A DNA stretch of 64,000 nucleotides from Opitutales bacterium (GTDB lineage: Bacteria > Verrucomicrobiota > Verrucomicrobiia > Opitutales > Seribacteraceae), in assembly GCA_028045305.1 (NCBI GenBank), contig JAOFTV010000001.1:124001-188000 (forward strand), read 5' to 3'. A program made the translations under genes and the position numbers. The notes beneath the pieces were generated by a model. The model did not search any database. It saw only the letters and a list, made by a program, of their open reading frames with translations, and was not told the DNA's origin. Below, in pieces: positions 29,348 through 37,551 of the stretch; position 1 is the first letter of the stretch; every line of letters starts with the position of its first letter.

Positions 29348-31510
29348 ATGAGCACAGAACAATCATCAGATAGCAATACCTTACAACTTAGCTTTAGTCA
29401 GAAAGCTGGAATACTCTTATCCTTTTCCAAGGATAAAATAATCGAACAAATTCAGTGCGTTTGGTTTATCATTCTGTACTTAATAGTTTTTCAGGTTTTG
29501 GTTCTTGGTTTACCCATCGTTTACTCTCTTATGATTGCTGCCGGCATCATGATTGTTATAGTAGGACTTGCCTTTTTTATGGAAGGTCTTCGGTTGGGAC
29601 TTATGCCACTTGGTGAATCTTTGGGGTCAACTTTACCAAGAAAAAAAATCTTAGGTATTCCTTGTCTTCCTGCCAGTCTCGCTTTTGGATTCGTTTTGGG
29701 AGCATTTGCCACCTTTGCGGAACCGGCAATTGGGGTTTTAAGAGCTGCTGGTGCTGGTGTTGATCCTACAGCTGCACCTTTGTTATGGACTATTCTGAAC
29801 ACTGGTGCTGGCCTTCTGGTTAACTGTGTTGGTGTGGGTGTCGGGATTGCAGTGCTCTTAGGTGTTTTGCGCTTCTACAAAGGTTGGTCACTTAAGCCAT
29901 TTATTTACATAGGCGTTGTAGTTTTATCTTGTATAACACTGTATATGCAGTTCTCCGACGATAGGCTCAAACATGTCCTCGGGTTAGCCTGGGATTGCGG
30001 AGCCGTTACCACCGGTCCCGTTACTGTACCCCTTGTGTTGGCTCTTGGTATTGGAGTCTGTAGAATCGTATCCACGGGTGGGTCAAGTAACACTGGATTT
30101 GGTGTCGTTACTCTCGCATCTCTTTTTCCGATTCTAGCTGTAATGTGTTACGCACTTTATCTGTTTAATACTGACAACTATTATTTTGCTACTGAATCAA
30201 CTGCTACTTGGCATAAAAATGCTGGCAAATATGGTACAAACTATCCCACTGATCTACAAAAATTCGGGGATATTAAAGCAAAATCTAGAATTGAGTCGGC
30301 TTCCGGTGTTGGAGAGTCCGAGCTTTCTTGGTCATTATCAGTTGAGGAGAGAAAGATGGTCGAGGTCTATCTTAATGCAAACAAAGCTCTTCCAGAAGGT
30401 TATTCCCTTAAGACTAAAGTAGCAGAAGGTGCGATCATTCCGGATCCTCTTGCCACTGGAGACCGAGAAAATGTGCTTGTTCGTGGAGCAAAAATATATG
30501 TTGTTAGGGAAGGCTATAAAGCTCCTGATGAAGTCTGGAATCCAGATGCAGACATTGCCACTGCCTTCACCAATCAACTCGACTTCTTCCCCAACACATT
30601 TAAGCCTCAAGAATTTGATAAAAACAACAACGGAAAAGCTGACCCGGATGAGGATTTTTACAGTATTGAGGCTGATGGTTCTATCAATTACTCCAAAGGT
30701 GATGGCTTACTAACTGGTCCTGATCAAGATCGAGGTGCATTGGAAGGAGCAATTTGGGCAATTGTGCCTTTGTGCTCTATTCTTTTGTTCGTCCTGATTG
30801 TTGGGCTTAGACAAAAGCCTAAACACATGGATGAGCTTGTTATTGGTATCCTCTGTGCTGTTGCCGGAATGTGCTTATTTAATTTAGGGATCTCACTTGG
30901 GCTTACTCCATTAGGGGAACAACTTGGTGGAAATGTAGTTTCGAGTTTTGCGTCTATACAACCATGGCAATCCGAAGGTTTTATCGATCCCATCTTTCAG
31001 TCATCTACCGTTGGCAAGTGCCTTGCGATATTGTTTGGGTTTATTTTGGGGTATGGGGCAACATTGGCTGAGCCTGCCCTAAATGCTTTAGGTTCAACCG
31101 TTGAGAAGATTACCGTTGGAGCCTTTAAGAAAAATTTACTTATGCAAGCAGTTGCTACAGGAGTAGCTTTAGGTATTGCCACTGGGGTTGCAAAAATTGC
31201 ATTCAACTTAGAACTTTGGTATTTACTGATCCCACCTTATACATTTCTTTTAATTCTCACCTTCATCTCGAGTGAGGATTTTGTTAATTTTGGATGGGAT
31301 AGTGCCGGAGTGACTACCGGTCCTATTACTGTGCCTTTGGTATTAGCAATGGGCTTGGGGATTGGGGCTAAGACTGGAGCAATTGACGGCTTTGGAGTTC
31401 TATCTCTTGCTTCTGTTGGTCCGATTATTACTGTGCTGACAGTTGGTTTATTAGTTCGAAAAAAACCAAAAGACAATCCATCGATAGAACAAAAAGTGGA
31501 GGCTGTATAA
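29348..31510 (+). CDS. DUF1538 membrane protein, two fused domains (UmpAB-like)
   Basis: The 720-residue protein carries two DUF1538 membrane domains in one chain. The first shows FGFVLGAFATFAEPAI and WDCGAVTTGPVTVPLVLALG; the second shows FGFILGYGATLAEPAL and WDSAGVTTGPITVPLVLAMG. A soluble linker of about 200 residues separates them and contains an EF-hand-like calcium loop from Asp424 to Glu435 (DKNNNGKADPDE). Two separate DUF1538 proteins, UmpA and UmpB of Halomonas, have been reported as a two-component cation/proton antiporter; by homology this fusion may do similar transport. The P-II-like gene starts on the base right after its stop codon. Confidence 0.88.
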   Translation: MSTEQSSDSNTLQLSFSQKAGILLSFSKDKIIEQIQCVWFIILYLIVFQVLVLGLPIVYSLMIAAGIMIVIVGLAFFMEGLRLGLMPLGESLGSTLPRKKILGIPCLPASLAFGFVLGAFATFAEPAIGVLRAAGAGVDPTAAPLLWTILNTGAGLLVNCVGVGVGIAVLLGVLRFYKGWSLKPFIYIGVVVLSCITLYMQFSDDRLKHVLGLAWDCGAVTTGPVTVPLVLALGIGVCRIVSTGGSSNTGFGVVTLASLFPILAVMCYALYLFNTDNYYFATESTATWHKNAGKYGTNYPTDLQKFGDIKAKSRIESASGVGESELSWSLSVEERKMVEVYLNANKALPEGYSLKTKVAEGAIIPDPLATGDRENVLVRGAKIYVVREGYKAPDEVWNPDADIATAFTNQLDFFPNTFKPQEFDKNNNGKADPDEDFYSIEADGSINYSKGDGLLTGPDQDRGALEGAIWAIVPLCSILLFVLIVGLRQKPKHMDELVIGILCAVAGMCLFNLGISLGLTPLGEQLGGNVVSSFASIQPWQSEGFIDPIFQSSTVGKCLAILFGFILGYGATLAEPALNALGSTVEKITVGAFKKNLLMQAVATGVALGIATGVAKIAFNLELWYLLIPPYTFLLILTFISSEDFVNFGWDSAGVTTGPITVPLVLAMGLGIGAKTGAIDGFGVLSLASVGPIITVLTVGLLVRKKPKDNPSIEQKVEAV
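30617..30652 (+). other. EF-hand-like calcium-binding loop in the DUF1538 linker
   Basis: The twelve residues DKNNNGKADPDE place Asp, Asn, Asn, Asp and Glu at EF-hand positions 1, 3, 5, 9 and 12, with Gly at 6. Position 8 is Ala instead of the usual Ile, Leu or Val. It resembles dockerin-type or isolated bacterial calcium loops. Confidence 0.6.
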
Positions 31511-32620
31511 ATGAAAAATCTAGAAATCAAAAACAATGTCTCTCTTGTTAATTTAATCCTACCAAAAGATTCATTAGACAAAGTCTCTGATGAAATGCAA
31601 AAGGCTGGAGCCAAAGGAATTTTTCAAGTTTCTGCTCGGGGATCGATCTTGAATGAAGGTGGTTTTTTAGCTAAGATGTTTCCGCCCCCGGCACCTGAGC
31701 AATGCTTAGTCCAAGTATTAGTACCGGATAGTATTAAGGAGCAAATTTCTGAAGTTGCAGTCAAAGCTGGTAGAATCGATCGAGTCGGTTCTGGGGCAAT
31801 TTTTAGTATTTCGTGTGACGATGTTCGTCATTCTACTCAATTTCCACTTGCTGAAAGTCTTGGCGATAGTTCATCTAATGGTAAAGCTACGATGGAAGCG
31901 ATTTGTTGTATTTGTGAAAAGGGAGTTGCTGAAGATATTGCACAAGCAGCACTTTCAGCCGGGGCTCCTGGTCCTACTGTAACTTACGGTGAAGGTGGCG
32001 GAATTCGTGATAAAATTCCCATTCTTCGGATGACCAAGGGTCCTGAAAAGGAATTCGTTTGGTGTGTTGTTGATCGTGCTGATTCTAGTGAGGTTTTTAT
32101 TAACATGGCTAGAGCGGGTAGAATTACTGAACCTGGTCGTGGATTTATGTATTCTATACCAGTTACAGAAGGCATTATTAATGTCAGTAGCACGGTTACA
32201 AATTCCTCGCACGGTGCCAGTATGGAGCAGGTAATCTCAGCACTTGACGAGATCAAAGGAGGGAAAGATTGGAGGACGAGTGGTGAAAGTAAGTCTTCCA
32301 CTTTAAATACAACCTTTTTACGGGATCTTGTTGGATTGTACTGCGTAGTTCCTCGTGATCACTACTCCGAGGTTTACGATGCCATTTTAGATGCTGGTGC
32401 TCCGGGTGTTAGCACTAATTTTGGTGTTATGGCAGACAAAACTGGTGAAGGTGAAGAAACTTGCAATGAGGAGTGGGCATTAGTCTACACTTCACTATCA
32501 CCAAGTTCAGTAGATAAAGTAACGGAAAGCGTAATACAAAAAGTCGATAATCTTGGGATTGATAGTTTCGCGTTCTACACCTTACCTATCCCTCGAGCAC
32601 TTACTTATCTAGGCGGTTAA
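31511..32620 (+). CDS. P-II-like protein with three tandem domains
   Basis: The 369-residue protein consists of three ferredoxin-fold units that resemble nitrogen-regulatory P-II proteins: about residues 7-100 (VSLVNLILPKDSLDKV), 118-235 (EAICCICEKGVAEDIA and VFINMARAGRITEPGRGFMYSIPV), and 260-365 (GLYCVVPRDHYSEVY). Ordinary P-II is a trimer of 112-residue chains; three units in one chain suggest a single-chain pseudotrimer. The second unit keeps the GRITEPGRG stretch best. It follows the DUF1538 gene directly and probably gates it, as P-II does for other transporters; this is inference from pairing. Confidence 0.82.
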   Translation: MKNLEIKNNVSLVNLILPKDSLDKVSDEMQKAGAKGIFQVSARGSILNEGGFLAKMFPPPAPEQCLVQVLVPDSIKEQISEVAVKAGRIDRVGSGAIFSISCDDVRHSTQFPLAESLGDSSSNGKATMEAICCICEKGVAEDIAQAALSAGAPGPTVTYGEGGGIRDKIPILRMTKGPEKEFVWCVVDRADSSEVFINMARAGRITEPGRGFMYSIPVTEGIINVSSTVTNSSHGASMEQVISALDEIKGGKDWRTSGESKSSTLNTTFLRDLVGLYCVVPRDHYSEVYDAILDAGAPGVSTNFGVMADKTGEGEETCNEEWALVYTSLSPSSVDKVTESVIQKVDNLGIDSFAFYTLPIPRALTYLGG

Positions 32621-32683
32621 TTTGATTCAAAATATATTTATATTTTAGAAGCGTTGTATTTACAACCTCATCAACTTACTTTT

Positions 32684-33556
32684 TCAGGAGTTATACAGTT
32701 TAATTGATGCCCATTCACCCATTGTTTTTTTAGTAATTTTTAAATTCTTTAATTTAAGCTTTCTTTTAAAGGATTCAATGACACTGTTCGCTTCCTGGCA
32801 CAAAATGCCAGAAAGAATTATTGTACTATGATTATTGCATAACCCGACTATTTTATTGGCATGCTTAATCAAAATATCTGCCTGAATATTAGCAACAACA
32901 CAATCAAAAGTACCAAGTAATGGTTCCATATTCTCTAGTGATAGTACTTTAAACCTTACATTATCATCTATGGAATTAAGGGAAGCATTTTCTTGTGAAA
33001 TTCGAATTGCATCTTCATCGTTATCCAATCCAATAATTTGTTTAAAACCTATTAAGTACGAGGTTAGGGCAAGAATGCCAGACCCGCATCCCAGATCAAT
33101 TAAACTTTCAAAACCTTTATTAGTAAAATTCTCATCTAATAAAAACTCCATGCACAATCGCGTGGATTCATGATTCCCGGTACCAAAAGCCATACCGGGA
33201 TCAAGGTATAAGCAGGGTTCTCCGATTGGTGCAATATGCTTTTGCTTTAGCCATAATGGAACAAGGTGAAATTTCTTGTAAGACCAAGGCTTAAAATGAT
33301 GTTTGTAAGCATTTTTCCAATCTTGGTCTGCGATATTATCGTAGGTGAATTTAAGAGGCACGGCGCATCCTAATGACTCTTCTATTTTTGTTAGATTGAT
33401 TCGCCTATCTTCTAAATCCGAAAAATATCCAATCAGCACACCATCACCGGTTAAATGATTTACAGTAATAGCCCAAGGTGAGGGAAATGACTCATAAATA
33501 AAACCTTCAACTAAATCTGTATGATCCGAAGAGATATTTGAAGTAACTTTAATCAC
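32684..33556 (-). CDS. prmA: Ribosomal protein L11 methyltransferase
   Basis: The 290-residue SAM-dependent enzyme trimethylates ribosomal protein L11. It has the substrate-recognition N-terminal part, a short linker, and a methyltransferase core with AFGTGNHESTRLC and the SAM loop LIDLGCGSGILALTS, then IGLDNDEDAI. The motif VVANIQADIL matches the family active site NILA/NIxAxxL. It overlaps purN by 8 bp and is co-transcribed with it. Confidence 0.93.
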   Translation of the reverse strand: MIKVTSNISSDHTDLVEGFIYESFPSPWAITVNHLTGDGVLIGYFSDLEDRRINLTKIEESLGCAVPLKFTYDNIADQDWKNAYKHHFKPWSYKKFHLVPLWLKQKHIAPIGEPCLYLDPGMAFGTGNHESTRLCMEFLLDENFTNKGFESLIDLGCGSGILALTSYLIGFKQIIGLDNDEDAIRISQENASLNSIDDNVRFKVLSLENMEPLLGTFDCVVANIQADILIKHANKIVGLCNNHSTIILSGILCQEANSVIESFKRKLKLKNLKITKKTMGEWASIKLYNS

Positions 33557-34145
33557 AATAAGGAAAAGTGTGAGTACCTTTTGCTATATTTTCAACAACA
33601 GTGGGCAGGAGAAAGTGTTCAGCAATATGAACTTTTCGGATTAAAGAGTCGAGTGAGTCCTCAGACGATATTCGTACAGCTCTTTGATCAATAATTTTAC
33701 CCATATCTAAATGCCTAGATACCCAATGTACAGTACAACCAGTAATTTTAACTCCTTCTTCCCATGCCTGATTAATGGCATTTAGGCCTTTAAAGCTAGG
33801 TAGTAAACTAGGGTGTAAATTGATTATTCGAGAACCGAAAAAATTAATGAAGTATGAACTTAAAATTCTCATAAAACCTGCGAGTACTATTAAGTCTGGC
33901 TTTTCTTGATCAACCGCACTTATCCATTCGTGATCACTCTCACCATGAGTATCAGGAGATATATTGTAAGGCCCTAGATAAACCGATTTTATGCCAAAAT
34001 GTCTCCCAACTTCGAGGATGCCGGAGTCCTCAATATCAGAAAATATTGCAACAATTTTTGCACTGCCAAGATTATTGGATGCTTGAGACTCAAGTAAACT
34101 TTTGCAATTGCTACCTGTCCCTGATCCTAAAATGACCGTTCTCAT
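33549..34145 (-). CDS. purN: Phosphoribosylglycinamide formyltransferase
   Basis: The 198-residue enzyme transfers the formyl group of 10-formyl-THF to GAR in purine synthesis. The opening VILGSGTGSNCKSLL is the phosphate-binding loop of PurN. Active-site Asn and His lie in INLHPSLLPSFKGLNA, and the catalytic Asp in HWVSRHLDMGKIIDQ. Length is typical for PurN. It sits between the heptose adenylyltransferase gene and prmA. Confidence 0.95.
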   Translation of the reverse strand: MRTVILGSGTGSNCKSLLESQASNNLGSAKIVAIFSDIEDSGILEVGRHFGIKSVYLGPYNISPDTHGESDHEWISAVDQEKPDLIVLAGFMRILSSYFINFFGSRIINLHPSLLPSFKGLNAINQAWEEGVKITGCTVHWVSRHLDMGKIIDQRAVRISSEDSLDSLIRKVHIAEHFLLPTVVENIAKGTHTFPYCD

Positions 34146-34166
34146 TAACTGCTGAGCAATTGGTTT

Positions 34167-34664
34167 TTAAGAAGCACAAATCTTAGAAATGGTTGAGGAC
34201 GTGCTTATACCCTTCAAAAAGGAAACAAATTCTATTTTTGATCCAGCATCTTTTAGTGCAGATCTCTCTTCTTTATTGAGATTGTCTAAGCTATAGTCTC
34301 CTGCTTTTACATAAAAGTCAGGCTGCAGTGCCCGAATCTCTTTAGATAAGTTTTCACCATCAAATAAAAAGACCAATTTCACACATGATAGTGCACAAAG
34401 GAGAAGAGCACGTTGTTCTTCGAGATAAATCGGTCTACTAGTACCTTTTAGTTGCTTGACTCCGGAATCGGAATTAAGAGCAACCCATAGCTCATCACCA
34501 AATTTGGAAGCTTCTTGCAGCGAATGCACATGGCCAGCGTGTAGTAAGTCAAAGCAGCCATTAGTCAGAACAATTTTCTTACCTTCTGCTTTTCTTTGTA
34601 ATCTTAATTTATAAGCATTTTCAAGCGTGCTTACACCTGATGTAGGCAAATATTCAGGTTTCAT
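34167..34664 (-). CDS. rfaE2: D-glycero-beta-D-manno-heptose 1-phosphate adenylyltransferase
   Basis: The 165-residue protein is the stand-alone C-terminal half of HldE/RfaE. It adds AMP to heptose 1-phosphate in the making of ADP-heptose for LPS core. The nucleotidyltransferase motif HxGH is present in [16 protein letters not shown], and LKGTSRPIY and DFYVKAGDY match the family. It ends with [11 protein letters not shown], close to the STTxLIxRI end of the family. The kinase half is not in this window. The start overlaps the dnaJ stop as ATGA. Confidence 0.93.
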   Translation of the reverse strand: MKPEYLPTSGVSTLENAYKLRLQRKAEGKKIVLTNGCFDLLHAGHVHSLQEASKFGDELWVALNSDSGVKQLKGTSRPIYLEEQRALLLCALSCVKLVFLFDGENLSKEIRALQPDFYVKAGDYSLDNLNKEERSALKDAGSKIEFVSFLKGISTSSTISKICAS

Positions 34665-35803
34665 TGTTCACCTTCGAAGAACTTTTTCGCTTTTTTTAAG
34701 ATTCCCGAATCTTCAGAAAAATCTTTTTCTCCACAGGAAATGCCAAATTCGACTAATTTTTGCCTCTGTTCTTTTGAGAGGTTTTGTGGAACTAGGATGC
34801 TTGTTCGTACATAAAGATCTCCTCGGTGAGAGGGAGAGCGAAGGTTAGGCATTCCTTTATCCTTAATGCGAAAGGTTTTATTAGAAGGAGTCCCGGAAGG
34901 AATTTTTAAAGTTACCTTTCCGCCTAAAGTGGGTGCCTCAATGCTTCCTCCAAGAGTTGACAGGGTGAAGGGTATTAAGAGTTCATGAAAAAGATCGTCG
35001 TCATCTCTTTCAAACAAATCGTGGGTTTTGACTTGGACATCGACATAAAGATCACCACAAGGACCATTTCTGGGACCTGCGTCACCTCTTCCTCGGGAGC
35101 ACAGACGGGAATTATCATTGATACCAGCAGGAATTTTGACTTTTACGGAGTCACTGTTTTTCTTACGTCCATCACCACTGCAGGCACTGCATGGGTTCTC
35201 GATAGTCACCCCAGAACCGTTGCAGGTTGGGCAGGTTCGACGAATACTTATAAATCCCTGATTGGAGGCAACTTGCCCAACCCCCCCGCAGGTTCCACAC
35301 ATTGATTTAGAGGAACCATCTGAAGAACCAGAGCCACTGCATGAACTGCACTCAAGGTGCCTTGAATATTTGATTTCCTTTTCTACTCCACTGGATGCTT
35401 GTTCGAGCGAGATTGATACAGAGACGCGTAGGTCATTTCCTCGCATGCCTTCGGAACCTCCAGTTGCACTACCCCCAAAGAAGTCTTCAAAAATACTTCC
35501 GAACCCACCCGAACCGCTGCCACCGAAAACATCCCTGAACAAATCAAACGGATCGACCCCGGAAGAGGACGAACCACCGCGAAAAGCATCATGTCCAAAT
35601 TGATCGTATTTAGCTCTTTTTTCTGAATCCTTTAAAATATCAAAAGCTGCTGATATTTCTTTAAATTTTTCTTCGGCTTCTTTGTTGTTCGGGTTCTTAT
35701 CCGGATGGAATTTTATAGCTAACTTACGGTAAGCTTTTTTAATTTCGCTATCTGTTGCATTTCTCTCCACCCCTAGCACTTGGTAAAAATCCTTTTCGCT
35801 CAT
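34661..35803 (-). CDS. dnaJ: Chaperone protein DnaJ
   Basis: The 380-residue co-chaperone stimulates DnaK. The J domain holds the HPD motif in [10 protein letters not shown], followed by a Gly/Phe/Ser-rich stretch (about residues 72-125). The zinc domain has four CxxCxGxG repeats: [24 protein letters not shown] and CSACSGDG. The C-terminal substrate domains follow. It lies between grpE and the heptose adenylyltransferase gene. dnaK is not in this window, and I saw no CIRCE element. Confidence 0.97.
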   Translation of the reverse strand: MSEKDFYQVLGVERNATDSEIKKAYRKLAIKFHPDKNPNNKEAEEKFKEISAAFDILKDSEKRAKYDQFGHDAFRGGSSSSGVDPFDLFRDVFGGSGSGGFGSIFEDFFGGSATGGSEGMRGNDLRVSVSISLEQASSGVEKEIKYSRHLECSSCSGSGSSDGSSKSMCGTCGGVGQVASNQGFISIRRTCPTCNGSGVTIENPCSACSGDGRKKNSDSVKVKIPAGINDNSRLCSRGRGDAGPRNGPCGDLYVDVQVKTHDLFERDDDDLFHELLIPFTLSTLGGSIEAPTLGGKVTLKIPSGTPSNKTFRIKDKGMPNLRSPSHRGDLYVRTSILVPQNLSKEQRQKLVEFGISCGEKDFSEDSGILKKAKKFFEGEQ

Positions 35804-35866
35804 GTTGGTAATTTTAACTTAGAAAGAATGTTAATATTTGAAATATAGTAAAGTTCGGGTTTGGGT

Positions 35867-36430
35867 TCATGACTTCGAGACAATTACTGATGCCGGTCGC
35901 AGTAAGTGCTCGTTAATCTTGTATCCATTTCGAACAACTTTTAGAATGATCCCTTCTTTGTCCCCTAGTTCGTAGCTTATGGCTTCATGTAATTGAGGGT
36001 CGAATTCATTACCTGTCTCATTGATACAAGCTAATCCATACTCGCTTAGAACAGAGTCCATTTGATCAATAGCCATTTTAAAACCTTTAGCCAAAGGTCC
36101 ATCAGGTTCCGTTTTGAGTGCTTCTTCTATGCCGATATTGAAGGCATCAATTACAGGAAGTAAATCTTCTATAATTTGTTTTTTGGTTCTTTGGACAGCT
36201 TCTTCGCGATCACGAATTGATCTTTTTCTCAAATTATCCAAGTCGGCAAAAGTTCTCAGGTATTTAGAATGGAGATCTTCTTGTTTGCCATATGCCTCAT
36301 TTAAACGGTCTTTAAGCCGTGATACGGACTCATCGTCCTCTACAAGTTTGCCCTCGCCATTCAACGATTGATAATCGGGTTCCTGTTCGTCAGGAGTGTT
36401 TTCTGTGGGTGAATTTTCTTCCTCTAACAT
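35867..36430 (-). CDS. grpE: Nucleotide exchange factor GrpE
   Basis: The 187-residue protein has an acidic N terminus (MLEEENSPTENTPDEQEPD), a long coiled coil (about residues 30-85, with YLRTFADLDNLRKRSIRDREE), and a C-terminal beta domain. Typical family features are LLPVIDAFNIGIE, FKMAIDQM and FDPQLHEAI near the C terminus. It releases ADP from DnaK. dnaJ follows after 63 bp on the same strand. The lack of a CIRCE repeat upstream suggests that HrcA does not act here. Confidence 0.95.
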   Translation of the reverse strand: MLEEENSPTENTPDEQEPDYQSLNGEGKLVEDDESVSRLKDRLNEAYGKQEDLHSKYLRTFADLDNLRKRSIRDREEAVQRTKKQIIEDLLPVIDAFNIGIEEALKTEPDGPLAKGFKMAIDQMDSVLSEYGLACINETGNEFDPQLHEAISYELGDKEGIILKVVRNGYKINEHLLRPASVIVSKS

Positions 36431-36520
36431 AATGCTAATTTTTTAAAACCAAGCAGAAAATCAAAGCCCTCTTCAGTTCTAAGGTCAACATCAATGGAAG
36501 TACAAACTTAGCTATTTAAG

Positions 36521-37480
36521 CTACTTCTTGTCAAATTGAGTGAAATGATCAGTGACCAATAATTGACCATCCGTTTTGAAAGTAACCTCACAACTCTCCG
36601 AATAAGGAGAAAGTGCGAGCGATCCACTCTTAACGGTTTCTTTGCCAACAATCACTTTACAGCCGATTGGGTTCAGCAGTAGACAATCTTGGTTTTTCTC
36701 TTTTAAATTTATTTTTTCATTAGCTTTTGCATTGAATTTTCTAATTCTAAAGTGAGGAGAATCTGCCAATGTTTTAACCTTTGATTGATCTTGTAACAAG
36801 GGCGATGGTTCAAAGTCATTAAAATCAATGCATTGCAAAGAGTTTTTGAGGTGCAACTCCCTAGGCTTTCCATCTAGACCTATTCTGCCCCAATCATATG
36901 CTCTGTATGTAGTGTCTGAATTTTGCTGGATTTCAAGTATGAGGTTTCCTTTGTCGATTGCATGAAGCCTTCCACTTTCCACTAGAATGGACTGGCCTGC
37001 ATGTGAATTTACTCGGTGGCAGTGGGATTCTGCACTGCCATTTTTAAGTGCTTGCGTAAATAAATCTTTGGTAGTTCCTTTTTTTAAACCAATAAAAAGT
37101 CCAGCATCTGTGGTTGCATGGGCAATATACCAATTTTCCGTTTTGGGTTCACCTCCCAACTTGTTTGCAATTTTAGAGGGTGGGTGGACTTGAAGGCTCA
37201 ACCTTTCCCTGCAGTCAAGCCACTTCACTAAAATGGGAAACGGTCGTTCTTTTTCCCATGTTGGACCCATGATTAAATGATGGTTTTCCAATAGTAGGGC
37301 TCTTAACTTAGTGCCCTTGGCTTCCGTGTTTGAGAGTTTTGACTGATGGTCTTTTCGATCTACAATATCCCAAGATTCTCCCAAGTTTTTTAAATCCCCC
37401 GTGTTTCTCCCAAGAATATCCTTGAAGGATGTTCCCCCCCAAACTCTTTCCATATATTGTGGTTCAAACTTGAAAATCAT
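36521..37480 (-). CDS. manA: Mannose-6-phosphate isomerase, class I
   Basis: From the ATG at 37480 the cupin-fold enzyme has 319 residues and interconverts fructose 6-phosphate and mannose 6-phosphate. The opening FKFEPQYMERVWGG is a family hallmark. The zinc and active-site region reads LSLQVHPP (Gln and His), then KTENWYI (Glu), then SGRLHAI (His). The longer frame to 37570 adds 30 residues that do not fit the family. Feeding GDP-mannose or other surface sugars is likely. It is divergent from ftsK. Confidence 0.92.
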   Translation of the reverse strand: MIFKFEPQYMERVWGGTSFKDILGRNTGDLKNLGESWDIVDRKDHQSKLSNTEAKGTKLRALLLENHHLIMGPTWEKERPFPILVKWLDCRERLSLQVHPPSKIANKLGGEPKTENWYIAHATTDAGLFIGLKKGTTKDLFTQALKNGSAESHCHRVNSHAGQSILVESGRLHAIDKGNLILEIQQNSDTTYRAYDWGRIGLDGKPRELHLKNSLQCIDFNDFEPSPLLQDQSKVKTLADSPHFRIRKFNAKANEKINLKEKNQDCLLLNPIGCKVIVGKETVKSGSLALSPYSESCEVTFKTDGQLLVTDHFTQFDKK

Positions 37481-37523
37481 GCCTAATGTAGTTTCAATAC
37501 AAAAATGTGTGGTGTATTTCTTA

Positions 37524-37540
37524 AAGCAATTCAATTGCTT
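37524..37540. promoter_or_regulatory. Palindrome in the manA-ftsK divergent promoter region
   Basis: AAGCAATT-C-AATTGCTT is a perfect 8-bp inverted repeat around one base, ending 11 bp before the ftsK ATG. It could be an operator or a 5' UTR hairpin. Confidence 0.4.
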
Positions 37541-37551
37541 ACTTATCTTTG

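Noticed and set aside
32655..32669. Short hairpin GTTGT-ATTT-ACAAC between the P-II-like gene and prmA
   Set aside because: Five weak base pairs and no T run; too weak for a terminator call.
35804..36520. CIRCE heat-shock operator near grpE and dnaJ
   Set aside because: No TTAGCACTC-N9-GAGTGCTAA or near match is visible before either gene.
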